Shown here: piece after piece, positions 33,501 to 39,576 of the stretch
Position numbering within the stretch: the first letter of the stretch is position 1
Layout: every line of letters begins with the position of its first letter
Source: Ruminococcus sp.
GTDB lineage: Bacteria; Bacillota; Clostridia; Oscillospirales; Ruminococcaceae
Direction of reading: 5' to 3'
DNA length: 39,576 nucleotides
Assembly: GCA_017529875.1 (NCBI GenBank)
Contig: JAFXNC010000003.1
Location: forward strand, 1-39,576
The notes under the pieces: model-generated
What the model was told of the DNA's origin: nothing
The model's input: the letters and a program-made list of their open reading frames with translations, nothing else
Database searches by the model: none
Translations under genes and position numbers: made by a program

Positions 33501-36500
33501 GCAGAGGAAGGCACAACTGCTCCCGCCGAGATCAAGCTTGCCAAGACCGATATCGCAGGCACCGCTGAGATCGACGGCGCTGAGATCACCATTTTCGACG
33601 ACAACGGCAGGCCCTACATCTCCTGGGTCTCCGGCAGCGCAACCGCAGACAACACCATTTCGCTCCCCGACGGCAAATACACCATGAAGGAGACAGGCAT
33701 CGACAACACCCTGAACTCCAAGTCCTACAAGGTCATCGAGTCCGAGATCAGCTTTGAGGTCAAGGACGGCAAGGTGACCAACGTACAGGGCACTTCCAAC
33801 GGCAGTTCCGATGCCGACAAGACCAACGGCTACGTTTCCTACTCCGAGAACGGTGATGTGTTCACCTTCAACGATGCAGAGAAGCTCACCGATGTGACCC
33901 TGAGAAAGACCGACATCACAGGCTTACCCGAGGTACTGGGCGCCAAGATCAAGATCACCAGGACCGGCACCGACAAGACCTGGGAGTGGGTATCCGACGG
34001 CAAGACCAAGACCTTCCAGCTCTCCGACGGCAGCTACACCATGCAGGAGACCGCAGTTGAGGAAGGCGCAAACGATGTTGAGTACAAGATCATCGACTCC
34101 ACCATCAGTTTCACCGTCAAGAACGGCGAGGTAACAAGCGTAAGCGGCGTTACCACCGATAACGGTCAGTCCGAGGAGGAGCAGGAGAACGGCTTTGTTT
34201 CCTACGAGAGACAGCGCTTCACCTTCAACGACGCCGAGGCAGCTCCCAAGACCGCTGATATCGTTCTGAGAAAGACCGACATCGCAGGGACCGACGAGGT
34301 GCTGGGCGCCAGGATCGTTATCACCAAGGCCGGCTCCACCGAAAAGTGGGAGTGGGTATCCGACGGCAGGACCAAGACCTTCACCCTTACCGACGGCTCC
34401 TACACCATGCAGGAGACCGGTATCGAGGAAGGCGCAAACACCGTTGATTACAAGATAATCGAATCCTCTGTTACATTTGATATCGTTGGCGGTCAGGTAC
34501 AGAACGTTCAGGGTGTTATCAATGCCGGCGAGACCGGCGACGCCGAGAACGGCTATGTATCCTACTCCGCTGCCAACAACGGCTTCACCTTCAACGATGC
34601 GGAGGTTCCTCCCGCATCTGCCGATATCACTCTGAAAAAGACCGATATCGCAGGCGACACCGAGGTACTTGGTGCACAGATCACCATTACCAACGTCGGC
34701 ACCAAAGAGACTCATACCTGGGTCTCCAACGGCGAGGAAAAGACCTTCACTCTCACCGACGGCTCCTACACTATGCAGGAGACCGGCATCGACACCGATG
34801 CTAACCCCAAGTCCTACAAGATCATCGACTCGACTATAACCTTTGATATTATTGACGGTGTGGTAAAGAACGTAAGCGGCACCTCCGCCGGCACATCCGC
34901 TGCTGACAAGGAAAAGGGCTTCGTTTCTTACTCCAACAACAAGTTCACCTTCAACGACGCCGAGCAGTACACCGATATCGTCCTCAAGAAGACCGATATC
35001 GCAGGCTCCGCTGAGATCATCGGCGCCAAGATCGAGATCCTTGATGCAAACAACAACAATGCCAAGGTACATGAATGGGTATCCGACGGCAAGGAGAAGA
35101 CCTTCTCCCTCTCCGACGGCAGCTACATCATGCAGGAGACCGGCATTGACAACACCGGTAACGCCCTGTCCTACAAGGTGATCCCCTCCAGTATCGAGTT
35201 CACCGTTAAGAACGGCGAGATCACCAGCGTTTCCGGCACCTCCAACGGCAAGGGTCCGAAGGACGGCATTGACGGTTACGTTTCGCAGGACGGCAACAAG
35301 TTCACATTCAACGATGCTGAGAAGAAGACCGCTGTTGAGCTTTCCAAGGTCGCTGTGGTTGGCTCCGGTGAAGTTGAGGGCGCTGTTATCGAGGTAATGA
35401 ACCTTGATACCAAGGAGGGCTTCAACTGGATCTCCGGCGAGAGCGAGAAGACCTTTGAGCTCTCCGACGGCAGATACTCTCTCACCGAGACCGGCATCGA
35501 CAATGACAATACCGATAACGGCAAGTCCTACAAGATCATTGATTCCACAGTCATCTTCACCGTTAAGGACGGCACTGTGACCGTTGAGTCGGGCACAGTT
35601 GAGAATCCTACCGATGAGGATAAGGAAAAGGGCTATGTTTCCAACAGCGGCAACAAGTTCACCTTCAACGACGCAGAGCTGTTCACCGAGATCGAGGTCA
35701 ATAAGACCGACATCGCAGGCTCCGCAGAGGTCAAGGGCGCTAAGATCGAGATCCTTGATCTCACGGGCACCCCTGTTGACAGCTGGGTTTCCGACGGTAA
35801 GACAAAGACCTTCTCTCTCTCCGACGGCCAGTACATCCTGAAGGAGTCGGCTATCGACAACGACCAGAACAACAAGTCCTACAAGATCATCGGGTCCGAG
35901 ATACTGTTCACCGTTCACGCAGGCGAGGTAGTAAGCGCCATAGGCACCTCCACCGGCACAAGCGATGAGGACAGGACCAACGGCTACGTTTCCCGCGACG
36001 GCAACACCTTCACCTTCAACGATGCCGAGCAGACCACCGATGTAACTCTGAGAAAGACCGACATCGCAGGCACTACCGAGGTGCTGGGCGCCAAGATCAG
36101 GATCACCGGCGACAATATCGACGTGGTTTACGAGTGGGTATCTGACGGCAAGACCAAGACCTTCTCGCTCTCCGACGGCAGCTACACCATGAAGGAGACC
36201 GCAGTGGACAACGAGACCGGCCTCAACGACAAGAAGTACAAGATCGTTGACTCCGAGATCAAGTTCACCGTGAAGAACGGCGAGATCACCAGCGTTTCCG
36301 GCACATCCGACGGCAGCACCGATGCTGAAAAGGAGAACGGCTACGTTTCACAGGATGGCAGCACCTTCACCTTCAACGACGCAGAGCTCCCCGCAGAGAC
36401 CACCGAGATCGTTCTGAGAAAGACCGATATCGCAGGCTCCGAGGAAGTTATCGGCGCTAAGATCAAGATCACCAACACCGAGACCCAGGAGACTATCGAG

Positions 36501-39500
36501 TGGGTTTCCGACGGCAGCGACAAGACCGTAACTCTTGCTGACGGCACCTATACCATGGAGGAGACCGCCGTTGACAACGAGAGCGGCAAGAACAGCAAGT
36601 CCTACAAGATCATCCCGTCCACTATCACATTCACCGTAAGCGGCGGCACAGTCACCGACGTACAGGGCACATCCCGCGGCACAAGCGATGAGGACAGGAC
36701 CAACGGCTACGTTTCCCGCGACGGCAACACCTTCACCTTCAACGATGCCGAGCTCACCACAGACATCACTCTGAGAAAGACCGACATCGCAGGCACCACC
36801 GAGGTACTGGGCGCCAAGATCAGGATCACCGGCGACGATATCGACGTGGTTTACGAGTGGGTATCCGACGGCAAGACCAAGACCTTCTCGCTCTCCGACG
36901 GTTCTTATACCATGAAGGAGACCGCAGTGGACAACGAGACCGGCCTCAACGACAAGAAGTACAAGATCGTTGACTCCGAGATCAAGTTCACCGTGAAGAA
37001 CGGCGAGATCACCAGCGTTTCCGGTACATCCGACGGCAGCACCGATGCTGAAAAGGAGAACGGCTACGTTTCACAGGACGGCAGCACATTCACTTTCAAC
37101 GACGCAGAGCTCCCCGCAGAGACCACCGAGATCGTTCTGAGAAAGACCGATATCGCAGGCTCCGAGGAAGTTATCGGCGCTAAGATCAAGATCACCAACA
37201 CTGAGACCCAGGAGACTGTCGAGTGGGTTTCTGACGGCAGCGACAAGACCGTAACTCTTGCTGACGGCACCTACACCATGGAGGAGACCGCCGTTGACAA
37301 CGAGAGCGGCAAGAACAGCAAGTCCTACAAGATCGTTCCGTCCACTATCACATTTACCGTAAGCGGCGGCACAGTCACCGACGTACAGGGCACATCCCGC
37401 GGCACAAGTGATGAGGACAGGACCAACGGCTACGTTTCCCGCGACGGCAACACCTTCACCTTCAACGATGCCGAGCTCACCACAGACATCACTCTGAGAA
37501 AGACCGACATCGCAGGCACTACCGAGGTACTGGGTGCGAAGATCATCATTACCAAGGACGGCACCGACGAGAAGTTCGAGTGGGAGTCCGACGGCAAGAC
37601 CAGGACCTTCACCCTCTCCGACGGCAATTACACCATGAAGGAGACCGCCATAGACGACACCGCCAACGATGCCCTTTACAAGATCGTTGACTCCGAGATC
37701 AAGTTCACCGTAAACGACGGCAAGATCAAGAACGTTATCGGAACCTCCGACGGCAAGGGCGAGGGCGATACTGAAAACGGTTTTGTTTCTCAGGACGGCA
37801 GCACCTTCACCTTCAACGATGCGATCAGACTCACCGGTACCACCGATATCGTGCTGAGAAAGACCGACATCGCAGGCTCCACCGAAGTTATCGGCGCAGT
37901 CATCACCATCACCAACGATACCACCGGCGAGAGCATCACCTGGGTATCCGACGGCGAGGATAAGACCGTTACTCTCGAGAACGGCACTTACACCATGACC
38001 GAGACCGATATCGACAACACCAAGAACGACAAGTCCTACAAGATCATCCCGTCCACTATCACCTTCACCGTAAACGAGGGTACCGTAAGCAACGTACAGG
38101 GCACCTCCGACGGTCAGAGCCAGGACGACAAGGATCAGGGCTATGTTTCCAACGACGGCAATACCTTTACATTCAACGATGCTGAGCTGTTCACAGAGAT
38201 CGAGCTCTCCAAGACCGATATCGCAGGCACCAACGAGGTGCTCGGCGCCAGGATCGTGATCACCAAGGAAGGCTCCAACGAGACCTGGGAGTGGATCTCC
38301 GACGGACAGACCAAGACATTCACCCTCTCCGACGGCACCTACACCATGAAGGAGACCGGCATCGACCAGACCGCCAACATCACCACCTACCGGATCATTG
38401 ATTCCGAGGTAGTATTCAAGGTCAAGGGCGGTGACGTAAGAGTCATCTCCGGTACTTCCGACGGCAGGAGCCAGGCAGACCAGGCATACGGCTACGTATA
38501 CAACGACGGCAGGACCTTCCGCTTCAACGATGCGGAGGATATCCCCAACATCACCTACATCGAGATCACCAAGACTGATATCGTGGGCGCTTCCGAGGTC
38601 ATCGGTGCCAGGATCACCATTACCAACGACGTGACCGGCGATACCATCGAGTGGATCTCCGGCGACAGCGACAGGATAGTAGCTCTCGAAGACGGCAGCT
38701 ACACCATGACCGAAGTATCCGTGGACAACGAGCTCAACACCCTGTCTTACAGGATAGTTCCTTCCACTGTCAACTTCACCGTTTCGGGCGGCACCGTTTC
38801 CAACGTCAGCGGCGTATCCGACGGCAGATCCTTCGAGGATAAGCAGAACGGTTTCGTGACCAACGACGGCAACAAGTTCAGATTCAACGACGCGGAGCTC
38901 CTTACCGAGATCGAGCTCTCCAAGACCGACATCGCAGGCACAACGGAGGTGCTCGGCGCCAGGATCGTGATCACCAAGGAAGGCTCCAACGAGACCTGGG
39001 AGTGGATCTCCGACGGCGAGACCAAGTACTTCAGCCTCTCCGACGGCAACTACACCATGAAGGAGACCGGCATCGACAACTCCCTCAACGAGCTCTCCTA
39101 CAAGATCGTGAACCAGACCGTGACCTTCACCGTTAAGAACGGTATGGTCAGAAACGTAAGAGGCACCTCCGACGGTACGACACCCGGCATCGAGAACTAC
39201 GGTTTCGTTACCAACGAGGGCAACGCCTTCAACTTCAACGACGCTGAGCTCACCACTGTGATCGAGCTTGCAAAGACCGATATCACAGGCAGCACCGAGG
39301 TCCTTGGCGCTCAGATCGAGATCACCAACACCCAGACCGGCGACACCCTTACATGGGTATCCGGCGATGAGGAAAGATTCTTCACACTCTCCGACGGCAC
39401 CTACACCCTCAAGGAGACCGCTGTCGACAACGATCTCAACGAGCTTGACTACGCTATCGTAGAGCAGACTGTTGAGTTCGAGATCAAGGAAGGCAAGGTC

Positions 39501-39576
39501 ATCAACATCACCGGTATCTCCGACGGCACCGGCGAACACGACGAGGTAGACGGTTTCGTTACCTTCGATGATGAGA
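30588..39576 (+). CDS. Giant secreted SpaA/Cna-B repeat surface protein, 3' end outside window
   Basis: An open frame of 2,996 codons without a stop, running off the right edge. The signal peptide is ILSIITAFLLALSTFGGVL..APLFAHA, with cleavage near residue 44. Residues 45-700 are non-repetitive and contain a stretch (GANIGFVADRYQYGGHTETNIAVNH) resembling choice-of-anchor-A adhesin domains. From about residue 704 at least 19 SpaA/Cna-B-like domains follow, each with LxKTDIAG, a YTMKET-type segment and FTFNDAE. In such folds Lys, Glu and Asn form an intramolecular isopeptide bond. Such arrays form stiff, protease-resistant stalks. The ATG follows GAAAGGGTGAAAGAAG. The C-terminal anchor (LPxTG or other) is not in view. 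Confidence 0.9.
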   Translation, partial: MTRAMSKRMNKILSIITAFLLALSTFGGVLTAPLFAHAADSFKVRVEVKNKDGSEDQIVTYSGYNQGSFVLATLKDAETDEIIGWRLERLTPRQEGNVWHYEYYYNEFPKNVEFTEFYTLTTGSVSDTFWNNPRITYDAGKHTVSYRVYSCDGTQGHEWFNVQCYNDCVGTDTDPAKVKDSFDGYVHDTEVEEDGTNVFKLTQKDVAFNLEFDMDVNTDIPAPEKYYALVEVSHSSSAPTYFCQAIDLHNQTGKQTFSVQTPTTENWLDSNGNPTDERFNGKENGVVVKVVQALTNDATVADMIAGNEKIRTFGSSCIIKDVNVVGGGLFVQDSDSYALYTIPLYFGEIPSEDLNFLDLLGEGANIGFVADRYQYGGHTETNIAVNHYEGYAGNNVDSDICGLFGGHYYVSNFVKFAPETITQPGEKEGETVTVDNPEYVKYHKNYSYDPDGKLEIGERSCPEGIIVHLTSDELLSPKPIRSYAVFEEMTAKDMTEGVIEPIIANMQKASAKLIANKQNINLIYSNQGKAVLVDGTELPNNATIYVDGDAIKAQLEMTGSVVDDTNANGLKIKIKEGQTVVFNFDSTDKLTLAKYGIEIYDKDGDPIEDRKYGDGTTQPASYDNVLDNNQNTWLEEVSKSVIWNCASVSELKINSSAGVFLVPKDLSDTYIEGSSSGWFITDGFVRNNAEWHFTYSGVPGTTSPLTVTKYDINGRPVSGAKLEIRNAEDDSLVRKWTADTSTTEKTNPYSLSLAPGEYILKETGFDTALNSTEYELNPFELRFRVVDDSNYTAKTFASHIEILSELDNSGRTDGDKTTGYYMVWGQESDNVGVYNAFKQDKTKVDLSKSDVTGQPEVVGAHIEIYKVSDLDSAKTFKLDEWDSDGTVKTFELAEGTYILRETDASELDGYKIIDSDVVFKVETVNNKKTVTVISGTSDGTSADDQVNGYVKFTNAAGAGPAAKNASFRFCDAEEGTTAPAEIKLAKTDIAGTAEIDGAEITIFDDNGRPYISWVSGSATADNTISLPDGKYTMKETGIDNTLNSKSYKVIESEISFEVKDGKVTNVQGTSNGSSDADKTNGYVSYSENGDVFTFNDAEKLTDVTLRKTDITGLPEVLGAKIKITRTGTDKTWEWVSDGKTKTFQLSDGSYTMQETAVEEGANDVEYKIIDSTISFTVKNGEVTSVSGVTTDNGQSEEEQENGFVSYERQRFTFNDAEAAPKTADIVLRKTDIAGTDEVLGARIVITKAGSTEKWEWVSDGRTKTFTLTDGSYTMQETGIEEGANTVDYKIIESSVTFDIVGGQVQNVQGVINAGETGDAENGYVSYSAANNGFTFNDAEVPPASADITLKKTDIAGDTEVLGAQITITNVGTKETHTWVSNGEEKTFTLTDGSYTMQETGIDTDANPKSYKIIDSTITFDIIDGVVKNVSGTSAGTSAADKEKGFVSYSNNKFTFNDAEQYTDIVLKKTDIAGSAEIIGAKIEILDANNNNAKVHEWVSDGKEKTFSLSDGSYIMQETGIDNTGNALSYKVIPSSIEFTVKNGEITSVSGTSNGKGPKDGIDGYVSQDGNKFTFNDAEKKTAVELSKVAVVGSGEVEGAVIEVMNLDTKEGFNWISGESEKTFELSDGRYSLTETGIDNDNTDNGKSYKIIDSTVIFTVKDGTVTVESGTVENPTDEDKEKGYVSNSGNKFTFNDAELFTEIEVNKTDIAGSAEVKGAKIEILDLTGTPVDSWVSDGKTKTFSLSDGQYILKESAIDNDQNNKSYKIIGSEILFTVHAGEVVSAIGTSTGTSDEDRTNGYVSRDGNTFTFNDAEQTTDVTLRKTDIAGTTEVLGAKIRITGDNIDVVYEWVSDGKTKTFSLSDGSYTMKETAVDNETGLNDKKYKIVDSEIKFTVKNGEITSVSGTSDGSTDAEKENGYVSQDGSTFTFNDAELPAETTEIVLRKTDIAGSEEVIGAKIKITNTETQETIEWVSDGSDKTVTLADGTYTMEETAVDNESGKNSKSYKIIPSTITFTVSGGTVTDVQGTSRGTSDEDRTNGYVSRDGNTFTFNDAELTTDITLRKTDIAGTTEVLGAKIRITGDDIDVVYEWVSDGKTKTFSLSDGSYTMKETAVDNETGLNDKKYKIVDSEIKFTVKNGEITSVSGTSDGSTDAEKENGYVSQDGSTFTFNDAELPAETTEIVLRKTDIAGSEEVIGAKIKITNTETQETVEWVSDGSDKTVTLADGTYTMEETAVDNESGKNSKSYKIVPSTITFTVSGGTVTDVQGTSRGTSDEDRTNGYVSRDGNTFTFNDAELTTDITLRKTDIAGTTEVLGAKIIITKDGTDEKFEWESDGKTRTFTLSDGNYTMKETAIDDTANDALYKIVDSEIKFTVNDGKIKNVIGTSDGKGEGDTENGFVSQDGSTFTFNDAIRLTGTTDIVLRKTDIAGSTEVIGAVITITNDTTGESITWVSDGEDKTVTLENGTYTMTETDIDNTKNDKSYKIIPSTITFTVNEGTVSNVQGTSDGQSQDDKDQGYVSNDGNTFTFNDAELFTEIELSKTDIAGTNEVLGARIVITKEGSNETWEWISDGQTKTFTLSDGTYTMKETGIDQTANITTYRIIDSEVVFKVKGGDVRVISGTSDGRSQADQAYGYVYNDGRTFRFNDAEDIPNITYIEITKTDIVGASEVIGARITITNDVTGDTIEWISGDSDRIVALEDGSYTMTEVSVDNELNTLSYRIVPSTVNFTVSGGTVSNVSGVSDGRSFEDKQNGFVTNDGNKFRFNDAELLTEIELSKTDIAGTTEVLGARIVITKEGSNETWEWISDGETKYFSLSDGNYTMKETGIDNSLNELSYKIVNQTVTFTVKNGMVRNVRGTSDGTTPGIENYGFVTNEGNAFNFNDAELTTVIELAKTDITGSTEVLGAQIEITNTQTGDTLTWVSGDEERFFTLSDGTYTLKETAVDNDLNELDYAIVEQTVEFEIKEGKVINITGISDGTGEHDEVDGFVTFDDE
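32697..39576 (+). repeat. Tandem array of at least 19 SpaA-type domains
   Basis: Domain starts (KTDIAG-type lysine strand) fall near 32701, 33120, 33528, 33893, 34261, 34624, 34976, 35335, 35694, 36043, 36410, 36767, 37133, 37488, 37849, 38204, 38566, 38920 and 39261. Spacing is about 350-367 bases after the first two or three divergent units. The Glu is retained in every domain. The closing Asn is kept in nearly all, but in the second domain FNDA is replaced by FCDA (near 33495). Confidence 0.9.
35955..37400 (+). repeat. 723-bp in-frame tandem duplication of a two-domain unit
   Basis: The sequence from 35955 recurs at 36678 and begins again at 37401, exactly 723 bases (241 codons) apart each time. 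The first two units differ by only scattered substitutions. The third diverges after the first 130 or so bases. This shows recent expansion by unequal recombination or slippage. Confidence 0.9.

Noticed and set aside
33924..39539. Two very long minus-strand open frames (664 and 822 codons) opposite the SpaA array
   Set aside because: They are the complement of the repetitive coding region; the repeated codon pattern avoids stops in that antisense frame. They have no ribosome sites and their protein is a low-complexity mirror of the repeats.
32697..39576. CRISPR-like regular repetition
   Set aside because: The period is about 360 bases, in frame, and encodes a protein domain. There are no short repeats with unique spacers.
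1..39576. tRNA or rRNA genes
   Set aside because: No cloverleaf with a TTCRANTC-type arm or rRNA sequence was recognised on either strand by eye.

Overview
The window looks like a chromosomal segment of a Ruminococcus-like Oscillospiraceae (Firmicutes/Bacillota). Supporting signs are a dockerin-type remnant, CIRCE control of hrcA-grpE-dnaK-dnaJ, a T-box leader, near-consensus sigma-A promoters with 17-bp spacers, strong GGAGG ribosome binding sites, several GGDEF/EAL proteins and a giant SpaA-type surface protein. The genus is inferred from gene content and not proven.

Region 1 (1-2598) is the end of an integrated mobile element abutting the 3' end of guaA. It carries a hairpin cluster, a MobC-like ribbon-helix-helix protein, a tyrosine integrase, an excisionase-like HTH protein and a divergent XRE repressor. 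Two consensus promoters and two related AT-rich palindromes form a compact lysogeny-type switch.

Region 2 (2596-8955) is housekeeping, all on the minus strand: hrcA-grpE-dnaK-dnaJ, a small unknown gene, and a GMP synthase ATP-pyrophosphatase subunit without the usual glutaminase domain. Upstream of hrcA lie two overlapping CIRCE operators and a consensus promoter.

Region 3 (9058-18837) is signalling. It holds an orphan hybrid histidine kinase (membrane sensor, kinase, receiver, HPt), a MacB/FtsX-type ABC exporter pair, and a two-gene cyclic-di-GMP unit: a four-PAS GGDEF protein followed by an EAL-PAS protein.

Region 4 (18891-25356) holds an amino-acid ABC permease/ATPase pair with no binding protein, a small membrane protein, a PH-domain protein, a Ser/Thr-rich lipoprotein, a nitrilase-family hydrolase, a broken dockerin gene and a membrane-anchored GGDEF protein. 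It is bracketed by two copies of a palindromic intergenic repeat.

Region 5 (25361-28466) is a T-box-controlled operon of an S66 LD-carboxypeptidase-like gene followed by leuA. The candidate specifier codon is CUC (Leu).

Region 6 (28603-39576) holds a PAS-GGDEF protein and then a giant secreted protein that runs off the right edge. The visible part is about 2,996 residues: a signal peptide, about 660 residues of non-repeat N-terminal region, and at least 19 tandem SpaA/Cna-B-like domains of about 120 residues with isopeptide-type Lys/Glu/Asn positions. Part of the array is a recent in-frame 723-bp tandem duplication.

The most notable signals are the giant isopeptide-domain stalk with its higher-order duplication beside three diguanylate cyclase genes, two genes whose best-placed start codon is ACG, the tandem CIRCE, the stand-alone GMP synthase subunit next to a mobile element, and the new-looking intergenic repeat family.
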